A DNA stretch of 64,000 nt. Origin: Pelodera strongyloides (Eukaryota > Nematoda > Chromadorea > Rhabditida > Rhabditidae). Where the stretch lies: contig JAANDG010000229.1 of assembly GCA_036852015.1 (NCBI GenBank), positions 147,325-211,324 on the forward strand, written 5' to 3'. Position 1 is the stretch's first letter, and each line of letters begins with the position of its first letter. The notes beneath the pieces were generated by a model. It worked only from the letters and a program-made list of their open reading frames with translations. It ran no database searches and had not been told where the DNA came from. Shown here piece by piece: positions 10,929-23,003 of the stretch. A program made the translations under genes and the position numbers.

Positions 10929-11418
10929 ATGGATTGGAGGGCTGTCGTTTGTTCGGTAACTCTCATTGGCACTGTGATGATTGTGCTCGGAATACTTGTG
11001 GTAAGTTATATGTTATTCGTTCACATGTATTATTAAAGTAAATACCACGACAACATTCGAACGAACGTTTCTGATAGACTCTACGTGAACGTCATTGCGT
11101 CTGCCTGTAGAAGACAATAAGGTAAACGCACCTACCATATGAATGGCTGACATTTTGAAAACATCCGATTTTTAGTATCTTTTCTTGGTAAGGCTTTGCA
11201 ATTATTGTAATATTTTATTCGTTTAGTACTTCACGATGCGTTTCATGGAACTCTATCTCGATCGTCCCGAACTGTTTGGTGAGCGTGGGAGACTCCCGAA
11301 TCAAAGGGTCACACCATCTAGAGTTATTGCTCCACTGGCCGTACCAGAAAGAGTGATCGTTGCCCCGCCTTGCGTCAACGTTGAAACCCAACTACAAGGA
11401 ACCCAAGCCCAAATTTGA
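10929..11418 (+). CDS. Small single-pass membrane protein, unknown family
   Basis: Exon 1 (10929-11000) encodes MDWRAVVCSVTLIGTVMIVL then G-I-L-V and ends at GTAAGT in phase 0. Exon 2 (11227-11418) follows GTTTAG and begins Y-F-T-M-R-F-M-E-L-Y. The product is 87 residues. Residues 6-28 form one hydrophobic helix that could be a signal anchor or an uncleaved signal. The rest is a Pro/Val-rich tail with a P-E-R-V-I-V-A-P-P-C segment. An AATAAA at 11486-11491 marks a likely polyadenylation signal. Confidence 0.6.
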
Positions 11419-12371
11419 AGATCGCCATCAGAAATTTGCTTATATAACACGGTTCCTATACCTGCCATGTTCTTGTTTGTTAACCAATAAATATATATTT
11501 GTCAATCATGCAACTTGCTTTTTTTTTTTGAAATTCCAGCAGTATGTATCACTGTGAAATACGACGAGAAAGCATAAAAATTTAAATTTATACCCCATGA
11601 TACCACCAAAACATTATGTAACTTATCAAAAAAATGGACTACAAATAAATCTTAACGTCAAAAAAATTGCACGTGGAAAAAAACAAGTGAGTCGCGGTTA
11701 ATGATGCACTCGTTATAAAGCCGTTAAGGGTGGAAAGATAGTAAATCCTAAGGAAATCCTACATATTATATTAGGACATTATACAATGTTGCGGCAATGT
11801 CTATGTAATACTTAACATTTGTTTTGTTAAGAAAATTCAAATCGTCCACACACCAAATGCTGTAGAAAGGTTCAAGCGCAATAAAATTTAATAAATTAGT
11901 CACAACCCCAAAACAGGAAACAATGAAGCAATCAATGCTATGAATGGATTATTAACTAAGCAAACCGGGTCCAAGAAAATAAATAGAAAATGACACAATA
12001 TATAGAATATTTTTCTTATATTTTAATTAATTACAATGTTTTTATATTTCACTGAAACAACACTCAAAAGACTCAACTAAACAAGGCAAAATATAGCGCA
12101 ATGGAAATAGCAAAGTCCCGAAGTAAATCACAATATAAAAATATGTAACGATATCACATATGTGGTCGAAAGTTGTTTTGGCAGGGTCGATCTTGAAGTG
12201 TCCTTCCTATTCCTATTTCATCTGGAAGAAACAACGAGTAAATATTGGAAAATGTTTCAAATCATGCAAATCAACCAGTTATTTGCACAGGTGCCCTTCG
12301 CAAAAAGGTCCATGACACACATTACGGAAACTATTTATTATGAAAAAAACTAAGTGTCAACGTCACTGACC
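11419..12371. other. Convergent 3' flank, no gene seen
   Basis: Very AT-rich DNA between two converging genes. It contains the plus gene's poly(A) signal (11486). On the minus strand an AATAAA complement (TTTATT at about 12334) serves the PDXDC1 gene. Nothing else is recognised. Confidence 0.5.
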
Positions 12372-15300
12372 TTAATTGGCATCAGGCGATGACTCTTTAC
12401 TCTCTGTAGTTGGGTCAACCGGTGTTGTTGTTGTTGTTGATGCATCTGTAGGTTGAGAAGTTGCACTTGCTTTACTTGCTGCGTATAGTTCTGCCGCTTC
12501 TTCTGCTGCTGTTTCTTCATCCGTTTTTGCGAGGGATGCATGAGGAGCCTGTAACGAGAACACGATATGATTTCAGCTGTAATACTATTAGAAACCATTT
12601 GCACAAATTTTCATTGCATGCTATTTTAAACATTTATTACGCATAAATCAAAGTTAAAGGGTCAGGCCCACCGATATAAATCTATATTTATTATTTGATC
12701 ATAACTCATACAAAGGGTGTTTATTAAAATGTATACATACTAAATATCATTCAGCTTTGCCCTGGTGAAGTGTTTCCGGTGCGCTTTACTATTATTGGTA
12801 TCGTAGTCGCACATGCATATGCATTTGCAAATGACAATACCAATGACTTAACTCTTCCCAAGATCCGACTACAGTACTTATAATCGTAAAGCGCAACTGA
12901 AACACTTCACCGGGTGAATCTGAATGATATTTAGTTTGTGTATATATTGTAATAAACACCCTTTGTGTGACTGATGATCGAATAATAAATATACATGTTA
13001 CTTGCCAACACAATATCTGAAACGACTCGAAAACAACTATCTCACCTGTGGAGCTTGCGGTGCGTTAATCGATGAAGTTCGTCGTAACTGGTATAACATA
13101 TCAGTTGCCTGGATTTGTCCTAAATAGGGCAATATTCATGTAAACGTTGATGACTGCGAATTTTACGTAGCGTACATGTCACAAGTATGTTCCACAAACT
13201 CCATGACATCACAAACACAGGGAATCATGGGCGATCCCTCCTGGCCCTATCCCGAAGACTTCGAGCAATTTTTCATCTCGAACTCGTCGCCCACTGCTCA
13301 GGACCTCTGCGCAACATGTCATAAGCAAACATTGAATCTATATTTTCACCCTTGAATAAAAGGTGCACGCTCTTGAAGCGTAAAAAGAAGAATTAGAAAA
13401 TTTCGTGCCAAAAATAAACTTACCAGTCTTCAAGTCAAATGATCGTCCCTTAATTGCGTGTGCATCCTTATCAAGTGGCGACCACCAATTGTACAGACTT
13501 CCCATGAGAGGAAGCTGACGAATAACACCCTAAAATATTTTCAGTTTACGACTGTTCTTAATGCCGGGACATTCTCTGTGATATTTTGGGGACAATGATA
13601 TTGTATGCCAGCAGTTGGTCTAATTTTAACCAACCTCTTGTTGGAGTCTGTTTTCATTTTCCTTCCTCAAGTCTTCATTAGCTGCTTCAATTCCTTGGCG
13701 AATCAAATCGGCGAGGCTGTCCAGATACTTGAAAAATATGCATATTATATAAAATTGTGGAGAGACTTGCTACATGCAGCATTGCCAACTCTCCACAAAA
13801 ACAAAACGAAACGGAAGGTTCAAAGGGACGACAGCAATTAAAGTGTTCAAGAGCAAACCTGTTGACTGTTTTCAATTTCCTTGCCGCGCTCGGCCACCAT
13901 CTGCACGAGATCGATGAGGTCCTTTGCATCAGACAGCATTCCGAACTTGACACAACTCACTCCATACGTTGTGCTCTCACCAGAAGAAAAGGCGGAGTCA
14001 ATGGCACGAAGCGAGTGGACGAGTTCAAGGTTTAGATGAGAAACCTTAACATATCACTCATATGTTTGTTTATAAGCTGTGCTACAAGATACACTTCGAA
14101 ATATTTTAAAGAACCATAAAGATTCCCAGAGTGACAGTTGTTAACTTAAGGGTACATCTTTATATAATAAGAACATTTCAAATTTGCATAATAGCGCAAA
14201 TGTGTAATAAGTTCGGCACATTACTGTCTTTCATTGAACATAATTATATGCCATTCCTCACCTGTTGTTTCTGTTTGTCGTTCCATTCCAGTGGATTCGT
14301 CTCCTTGACGATATTTGGAATATAACTGTAATGTTTACTTATAATTTTTGGAACTTCAGGAACAATATAATATTAATAATCCAAATACGGGAAATTGGAA
14401 AAGCAATTAATGTAAGACCAACCAGACAGCTCCAACACCTGCCCATTTTCGGATTGGAAGAAGCACAAGAGATGGGAACTCGGCCTTGATCTCGGCAAAT
14501 CTGGATAGTAATGTATTGACATTTAAACATTTACGCTTCATAGTTTCAAATTAAAGGTTCATAGTTTCAAACGTTCACACTCGTAGAACAAAACTAATTG
14601 GCTTGAATAGAGATTACTCGAGACTGTCACTGAAGACTAAAGAGTGTTATTCATTAAGCAATACTAACTTGACTCTGGCAGCAACTGTTGAATCGACAAT
14701 CTTGAGAATCTCGCTGAGCTGCTTCACAAGCTTTTGCACATGGTCAACATGCGAGGCGAGAGCTGTATAATGATCATTATTTACTTGATAACTAAAGCTT
14801 TCGTCATGAACTGATTTGAACTCTAAGTGAGTGTAGACCAATTATTACAAAAAAATATTTTTAAATATGTACCAATAACTCTGATGTTTCATTTTGACTT
14901 CGCGCATTTTCTTACCATTTTGGAAAACAAGAGGTGCTTAGAAATAGTAATGGAATACAAACCTGCAGCATATTCGAGAGGGCAGAATCGGAATGCCGTT
15001 CCATGATTATTTCCCAATTCAAACATATGGATCCCCAGTTGTTGGAATTCACTCAACAGTCCTTGTCCAAGCTGCAAGTGTTTACTGGGTAAAATTCCAA
15101 GGGCCAGAAGCTTCCTGAGTATTCATCCGGAATTTTCTTTTAAACCGAATAAAAATTCCCTTCCGCGGCTGGCAATAAAAAAAGAACGTCTACTTACCCA
15201 GCTATTCAAAGAGTCAGCGTATTCCAGTTCATCTGCCAAGTTTTGCGTCAATTCCCTTTCTAGACTTTGATCTTTTTCCGCATCAGCTTTTGCGTGGAAT

Positions 15301-18300
15301 TCACCCAGGACCTAAAACAAATCACTGTTTATGGACGTGAGGAGGATCGAAAGCTATTGATAGCATAATTAACTTATCAAAAAAAAACACTGCAATACGT
15401 ATGAAAAACCCTCAAAAAAGGTTTTAAAATGTTGTGTCAGAAACGTAAAAAAAAGAATCGACAGTTTACCCTTGCAGCGTTCTCAGCTCCCTTATAGTAG
15501 TACTTGAAGATGAGAACTGTCGGTGCCGTGTACTGATTCTTGTAGACTCGCGTGGCAAACTCCGCTGCATTCTCCATACCAACTATTTGGATCTGTTCAA
15601 TCGAACTGAGGCCTTTCAGCATCACTTTGCTCTGAATACGAGAAATAATCCTTTATGCTAGGCATCATACGGCGTCATACGTATAAGAATGCGAACAAAG
15701 TAGCTAAACAGTTCTAACATTTATTGACAGAGCACGATCACGGAAGTCTCATAATTTTAAAGACGTTTATCACATATATCTAATAAAGTCATCCAGAAAT
15801 ATGCTAAAATTCGTACCAGCATGTAAGCATTCTCGATCATATCGGTGATTCGCTTGTTGGTGAGGTATTGTGTGGCCACCCACCAAGGAAGCGTATCTAG
15901 CTTTTCCCGGTATGTTGGTTTTGTGCCATCCGGTTGACGGTGGAGTGTCTGTGAAAGAGGTTATAAAATGGAACATTGATGTTATAAACAGTACCGCGAA
16001 GAATGAAATGTATTCTCTACGTGCATCATATACTATTGCTGCTAGTTACTTAATTGTTTAAGTATTGCATTCTTCTACATTCATGATGCGATTATGTGCA
16101 ACTTTTTCGCGGAACTCCATTGAAACAGGCAGCGGCTGGCTAGTTTCCTGCCTTGTGAATACATGGTCCTGTGGTGTAGTGGTTATCACGTCTGCTTCAC
16201 ACGCAGAAGGTCGCCGGTTCGATCCCGGCCAGGACCTGTGTTTTTCACAAGAAACATTTTTACAATATTTTTTTTAGAAAAACTAACCACAACTGGTGCC
16301 GCAGGGACTCCGAGCCATAACGCCAAGGGAAGTGTGAGGGAGTCGACTTGTGAGAGAACGTGCACGAGGACCTCTGTTGGATCGCGAAGAGCAAGAGCTG
16401 CCGCAGCCTATATTTAAAGTATTTAACATCAATCGGGGAACAATTAATGTTTAAGACACAACGAATTCACTTACACAAAACACAAAATCCAGTTTACATC
16501 TGATGAATAATACTAATTAACGGCCTTCTAACGAGTGTACTTATGGCATAAGCAAAGCGACATGTGAATTTGTATTTAAGAGTTTAACGTTTTGAAAAGG
16601 ATCTAAATTCAGCACGAAAGATTTACATGTCACTCAAGAATTCTGTACATTTTCGTATAAGAAAGGTTACCTGTCCGACGACGTGAAGCCAGAACTTGTG
16701 CTTCTTTTGCCGAATCTCGAGAATTTTGCTGACCATATCGTTTTGACCAAGAATTGTTGACCCCACAACTGCCAATACAAGAAGTGGTTTCTTCCCCTCG
16801 GCAACATGCTCGTCAAGAATTCTCAACAACTCTTTGTGGTCCTAAAATTATTGCTATGCGAAATTGATCACGCACGGTTAAACGAAACAAAACCATGGTC
16901 CTGTGGTGTAGTGGTTATCACGTCTGCTTTACACGCAGAAGGTCGTCGGTTCGAACCCGGCCAGGACCTATCTTTTTGCGTTTTTTTTTTGAAATTTGAA
17001 ATTTTTGATAAGAAATATGTATTTCTTCAAGTTAAGAAGCAATTCAATCTTACACAGTAAATAAATGTCTCAATTTGGTAGGACAAAACTGTGATTGAAT
17101 AAACGAGGTTGCAATTATACTATTAACTCACAATTCTGCCTTCGATTTCAGACAACTCTCCGGGAAGTTTTGGTAAAGCACAAACGTCAGCAATACCAAA
17201 CTCTTGTGCCAAATACGTAGCCACATCCAGGTGGAGAGCAGGGGACACATATACAACTGGAGCACCCTAGAAATAAGAAAATGAGACTTACGCATTACAA
17301 TACTTCTATAGTTCACTGATGCAAAACCCTGACATGTTGCCAGTCGAGTACAAATCTTGTTAAGTTTTCACTGCCTGAAATAAAACGTTCCCTAACCTGT
17401 TCAGCAAATGCTTTCCATCCCTTTACCGCGTATTCACCTCCATAGACTTCGTGAAGAGCCAGTTTAACTGCATGGCCTAAACATTAAAATTTACATTAAA
17501 ATAACTGGCATATGTTTACACATAGACTGCACTGTGTTGGGCAAGCGCGGCAAATATCTTGAAAACTCTTCACTGTGGTCGACAAATTCAATGGTGGAAA
17601 AAAAAAAGATTGGTACCAACCAATGCCGTTTCTAATTGACAGCGCCATATTTCCTTCAGGCGAAGAGCAGTGCACAGCTGCATCGGGGAATCGAAACAGT
17701 TGTGAAAATGCACTGAAAAGAGAAAAGAGATCGTTCAAGACAAAGAAGCAGAATATCGACCATGCTTAATTGCTACGTCCACATTAGCTTATGTATAGCA
17801 TTGCTATCGTATGCAAAACACGTATTTAAATTTACTTACTTGCATGTGTTTCCGTAAAGCCATGCAGCAATACTCTGTCGGTGATGGTTTCCAAGGAGGT
17901 CAATGTAAGCCTATAAAATGGACGATAAATGACCGATACGTAAGAACTTGTTACTGCATTCGTTTAGAACTACGATTACATGCACCGCAATAGATCAAGT
18001 ATATGGTGATCAACGTTCCTAGTTACACAGTATACCGCCTGCAGTTCTCTGTCGAATTTTACAAAAATAAATTCGATTTACTTTTTATACTATTTTTCAT
18101 GTACAAAGTTTCGCACTACTTGTGAACCGATCTTTTCAATCTTCAAAAAAGAAAAGCAACCTTTAACGATGCCGATGTGACCAATGTTCTGCCCAATTCA
18201 CTTAATCGCTGTCCTTCTCTTGACCTTACTCGGGAAACTGGAGGATGTCCACCGCGGATATCTTCTCGATCAACCCATTCGTCACTAACTAAACAAAACG

Positions 18301-21300
18301 GGAATGTACTCGGATAAAGACAAGTTACCAAAACGTACGAACAAATAGAACAGTGAATGATTGAATACTGACTGTCGTCTTTGGCAAAGCGTATTAGCTT
18401 ATTATGGTTTGTGTTCTTATTCGATCCTCGGCTGATTAAACCAAGCAAAACTGAGCAAGAACCTACCGATCATTTGCTCGAGCTGTTCGAGCACTGGAGT
18501 GACACTTGTCGTTGAAGCCCTAGAGGCTTTGCGCTCGGCTACCGATTTGGGCTGAAAAGGGCATAACGTACAGGACATTGTTTAACATCAACAAATCTTA
18601 AACCAATGATGAATATAGAATTAGAATATATTAAGTGAATCAAAGCGAAATGAGAACGCTACAAAAGTTGTTTTGCGATGGGTAGCTTTCTAGAGATCTT
18701 ACTTGGACGGCATTATTATTCTCCTCTGCCACTCCACTGTCATTCGTGTGAGACGACGAACTTTTCGTCGATCCCGGCGATGCTTGTGACGCTTCTATTT
18801 TGCTGAAATTCCTTTTAGTTCATTTCGTAAACAACCTTTGCACAACGTATCTGTATTGCACTTATCCTTGGCTAATGTTAATTGTAAACTATGTTGTCAT
18901 ATGTTCGGTAATGGCGGATTCTAATCAGTTTAAGTTTCCCATATGCGTATACAAAGCCTGCTCCCAGAAATAACATTAGCGTTGTTTGATATTCCAAGTA
19001 ATAGTTGGGAGCAAATATGCTAAAGCTTAAAATTCCCTTGGGGTTCTCCAGTACCAGACGAAAACACGCGACCCCTTTGTGGAATTTACACGCACAAAAA
19101 AGGAAGAGGAACTTGAAGGGTGAAATTTGGAGGAGCGGACACAAAGAATGAGAAATTGAGTGTCGCAAATCTGCACAGAGACTATAAAGGCTGTCACTGG
19201 TCGCAATTGCCCCGCGGCATGAGTATTCAAGGAAAGCGAGGCGGTAGTGAGCGTGGCTAATCAAAAATTTATAGTCGAATGGGTGGAGGGTTCAATTCCC
19301 ACTGGAGATGACGCCTCGCTTTACTGGGAAGGACAACAACAAACACAAATAAGTTCTAGGAGACTTGTAGACAACGAAAGCATTAATGCCTAAGCTTGAA
19401 GCGTGTGGGTAAGGAGCCAAGGCAGTATTAAAAAAAATACAATATGTAAGGCAAATCATCGGTGAATTGTTAATCATTTCAGGTCAGAGACTGGGTCAAT
19501 CGGAATTGCATACGGTGGGAAGAACATATTTATGAGAGCATAATGTATCCTACAAATCCAACAGTATTTGTGTGGGATTCCGAGGGACAAAATATATTCC
19601 ATCACCGTACGTCACTCTACTCTTCTGTAGGTCGAGATGTTGCGTTGAACAGACCAAACGAGAACGCACCGTCGGCATTACTAATAAAGTCACATACTTT
19701 GAAACATCTGAAATATTTAAGCGCTGCAAAAACTGCAAACAAAATTTCACAATTGCAAATAAATCAGGACAACAGAGAATTTAAATTCTACCTCAAATGG
19801 AGGAAAAATAACTATGTATTTTTTGTTTCTTGTGCATTCCAGAAATGTGCATTTCTTGTGCATTCCAGAACGACAACGATGTGGAAGGTTTGAAGTATAG
19901 AGAAATAATTTAACTTATTATACAAAGGATGACAGTGAAAAACCCAGCCAATAGGAGAGATTCCTAAATATATGCCGTCTAACAGTATTGCAAAAATACA
20001 ATTTCGTATTTGCAAAAATACAAATAAGACTTTTAATACTGAAATTACACGATAAATCAAGAATGATTTCACTATTTACTACTTATCTAAATGATGATTT
20101 CGGGATGGGGGTTGTCGCTTTATGAAACCTGAGTCTGTGTATTCAGAGCCTACTGACTTGTGCATAGATCAGATTGCTCGGATGAGACATTGATGGGATA
20201 ATATGAGGGATTTGACTGAAAAGCCGAGTAAAAGAAAGAGGTCATATATGGGAAGAAAAGGCAGAAGAGAAGAAGAAGCAACAAATCAGATTCACTCGTT
20301 TCAGTTGAAAATTTGTCACACATCCCGCCGCTAACACACTCTGATGCGCACTTGACGAGATTGAAAGCTTTAACAAAGCTGCCTCGCTCTCGCGTCCCTT
20401 TTTCTCTTTTCCCTCTCTCTCATTTTCTCTCTCTCTCTCTCTCAATCAAAGGGTTGGACCCATGAAAATACATTCATAAGTTATATTATTATATCATTTT
20501 TTGTTCCCTGAAAGTTTAAGTAGCTCGATAGACATAGCTCGATGAAATTCCAGAGTACGCTTTACTCCGGAATAAAAACAAAAAAAATGAACAAATCATG
20601 GGTGCGACCGGAAAAAACACGGTAGACAACTCAAGCAACTGTTTTAACAACTTTGTTAGATATACCTTATTTATCTGGATGTTTGCATTATGCACTTTTC
20701 AACATAGCCAGTGTGAGGCGCATGAGCCTAGCATGCAAGCACCTCTCTTTCGCCGAGCCCTTTAAATAAACTAACTTTTATATGCACGTTTTTTTCTGGC
20801 TATACAACATTTTTTGCAGAATACTAGCATTCATATGCAGACATCGGCGGTATCAATGCTTCAGCTAATTCAGATGCAAGTAGCCAAATAAAGTAGTTTA
20901 CTATTTGATTGGGTAATGCAAGAAAATATCAAAAACAGTGCAAGCTCAATTTTAAGCATTTTTGAGGCCGAAATTGAGCTTCAAAATGACAAATAAACCA
21001 AAATTAAGACGGCCGCGTAGGCTCGACCAACAGAGAATTTATTGGCGCGCCGATTAATTATTTCCAAAACTATGGAGAAAGTAATTTCTCTTGGTTGTTG
21101 GATTTCTGAGTTGCTTTAAAAATGCAAAGCTAGTTAGTCTAGATTTAGTCTAGCATCTAGGTATTTCATATATAATCAGGTTACAATATAGGAAATATGC
21201 ACAACTATTTTTACAAGTTTCCGTCAGTGTCAAAACACGGAGATTCTGTTGGCTAAAAACAACAAAAGCGAAAATTCCAGTGTTCTTATTTTTGGAACAT

Positions 21301-22792
21301 GTAATTTGTGATGTGCGCATGTGTGTTTGTGTGCCTGTGGTTGTGGTGCTTTATTTGATCATAAAGTGCGACCGAATTGGACCAAGGGACGTAGAAACAT
21401 GACCCGGGTTGCTTTGCATACAAATGTATGGGGAAAACCTTTTGCGGCCTGCGATCGGCCCCGCTAGAATAAAACATGCGGCACACGGTAAAAAAACGAC
21501 TCATAAACGAACGGGTAAAGTGCCTATACATGCTGGCACAATGATTAGAACATGTAATATCTTCGGTTTTAGTGATTCTAAAAATCCCGCACAATGTTAG
21601 ATAGGTTAACATTGCTAACAGATAGGGAGGGTAACAACATTCCACTAGCCGGTGAATAATCAATTAGTGCTAGAATTCAAAGCATCGTTCCTATTCCTTT
21701 CCTGTTTCCAGTATGTTGACTCCATTAAAGCGAATTAATGAAAACAATACGATTAGATCTTGACATCAAGAAATGGAGAACGGAACAGGAGAAAGGCAAA
21801 AAAAGAGGTCACAGAGTATGGGGAAGGTTTAGTTCTTCAGTTCGACGGCGAAAATTGAATTAGAAAGACGAAACCCCATTTGACGGAAGCAGATACAAGT
21901 ACAATAGAAGAAGGGAACAGCTGAAGAGAACGTCTACAAGTTGAGGTCAAGGGTTGAATATTATATGGGAAGATGAAAGTTTCCGGAATTTCGTAATATT
22001 TATTATATAATGCTTTCCGAATAAGGCAGTTAGCGGAGCACTAATTAATAATCAGGCGGAGCTAACGTTCTGGAGCTAAAACGTATTGTTATGAACCAAG
22101 TGCTCAAATCGAGACTCTAATGCGTTTGCCTCTAAATGGACACGATTCCGACACTCTATTAACATGACAAAAGAGGACTTCGATTGAGTGGTTTGCTTGT
22201 GTGAATCAGATGACCTTGATTTGCCATTAGAATAAAGTAGCAGTCAATGCATATAAACCAAATCTTAGTTGTGATGTTATTCAGAAGAAAGTGATTGTGT
22301 ATACATGAAAATGTAACCTTCTAAAAAAAGGAGAAAAATCTTTTGCAAGAGAGCTGGACAATTTGAATGAATTCGGAGAGCTGGTCAATTTGAATAAAAA
22401 CCAAAGCTGGACAAATTCAATAAATTTTCGTGAGAAAATGAGCGTCTCATTTCCTATGAATGTTCTGCGAGACACCTCTAAAGGTGACAGATACAGGAAA
22501 TGGCCACCATTAATGCCTCTAAAGACACGGACAAAAGGGCTCGAAAGCCTTATCCAAGAGCAAGCCAATACTTGAGATACCATGGAGTATAATAGTACTT
22601 ACGAGAATTCTAAACAACACTGACATCACTTCCTGTGAAAAACTATTAGGTTTTTTTACCTACACAAAAGCTTGTAACTTCCAAAAAGCGAGGAAAACAA
22701 AATGAAACGAAAATTATTGTAAACACGTACCTGGTCACACTGTTGATGAATGTATCGACCCCTTGTACGGTGGCCGCTACATCAGAAGACAT
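12372..22792 (-). CDS. PDXDC1: PDXDC1 orthologue, PLP-dependent decarboxylase-like protein
   Basis: Exons, 5' to 3': 22731-22792, 18703-18802, 18467-18551, 18161-18288, 17840-17910, 17621-17712, 17397-17476, 17132-17266, 16671-16841, 16288-16407, 15817-15948, 15470-15631, 15198-15311, 14963-15071, 14669-14762, 14423-14500, 14262-14325, 13859-14044, 13635-13727, 13424-13529, 13046-13119, 12372-12548. All phases agree and give 810 residues (human about 788). Recognisable segments are AYIDLLGNHHRQSIAAWLYG (126-145), VVYVSPALHLDVATYLAQEF (about 210-229), KPLLVLAVVGSTILGQND (about 269-286), LWLGVPAAPVV (about 338-348) and the C-terminal V-I-R-Q-L-P-L-M-G-S-L-Y-N-W-W-S-P. The fold is that of group II amino-acid decarboxylases. 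At the usual PLP-lysine site the sequence is DSLTLPLALWLG with no Lys, so catalysis is doubtful. Donor 18161 (AAG|GTTGCT) is weak. Intron 1 is 3.9 kb. Two tRNA genes and a foldback element lie in introns. Confidence 0.93.
12684..12994. mobile_element. Foldback element in the last PDXDC1 intron
   Basis: About 310 bases with imperfect inverted arms of about 120-130 bases. The left arm TATATTTATTATTTGATCAT runs through ACAAAGGGTGTTTATTA and TAAATATCATTCAG to GGTGAAGTGTTTC and GCGCTTTAC. The same words appear in reverse complement between about 12885 and 12994. The arms have diverged by many substitutions, so it is older than the 165-base family. TATA at both outer ends is compatible with a TA target site. 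No coding capacity. Confidence 0.75.
16165..16237 (+). tRNA. tRNA-Val (anticodon CAC)
   Basis: Full cloverleaf of 73 nt. The acceptor stem GGTCCTG pairs with CAGGACC. The D arm is GTGTAGTGGTTATCAC. The anticodon stem TCTGC/GCAGA encloses TTCACAC, giving anticodon CAC. The T arm is GCCGGTTCGATCCCGGC. A run of five T follows as pol III terminator. It lies in the PDXDC1 intron between 15948 and 16288, antisense to the host gene. The discriminator base is T, whereas A is usual for tRNA-Val. Confidence 0.93.
16897..16969 (+). tRNA. tRNA-Val (anticodon TAC)
   Basis: Same 73-nt structure as the tRNA at 16165, with three differences: anticodon loop TTTACAC (anticodon TAC), one change in the T stem (GTCGG, a G-U pair) and one in the T loop. 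It is followed by TTTTT. It lies in the next PDXDC1 intron (16842-17131), 660 bases from its twin and in the same orientation. This fits tandem duplication followed by an anticodon change that split the reading of GUG and GUA codons. The discriminator is again T. Confidence 0.93.
18803..22730. other. Long first intron of PDXDC1
   Basis: A 3.9-kb intron without supported exons. Its contents include a possible tRNA-like B box (GGTTCAATTCC, about 19289) with a weak A box upstream, perhaps an old SINE. There is also a CT-dinucleotide tract at about 20405-20443. A degenerate internal repeat around GCTGGACAATTTGAAT lies at about 22350-22420. The long open frames on both strands at 22281-22583 cover this repeat and are not supported as genes. 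Confidence 0.45.
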
Positions 22793-22967
22793 GTCTTACT
22801 GAAATTCAAGAAACAAAATATTGTTACATCTAATTGTAAGAAAAACATATCGATTCAAGTCATTCACGTAAAAAACAGCCAATCAGAAAACAAAAATAGA
22901 ACAATTTTGATAGTAACACGTCACAACTATATATGTTTGTGTTAGGGGCAAGAAACGACAAATTGCG

Positions 22968-23003
<36 letters not shown>

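Noticed and set aside
19264..19320. Second SINE head
   Set aside because: Only a B-box-like word is clear; the A box is poor and no tail is seen.
22281..22583. 100-codon minus ORF and its plus-strand counterpart
   Set aside because: Covers an internal repeat in a long intron; no coding evidence.
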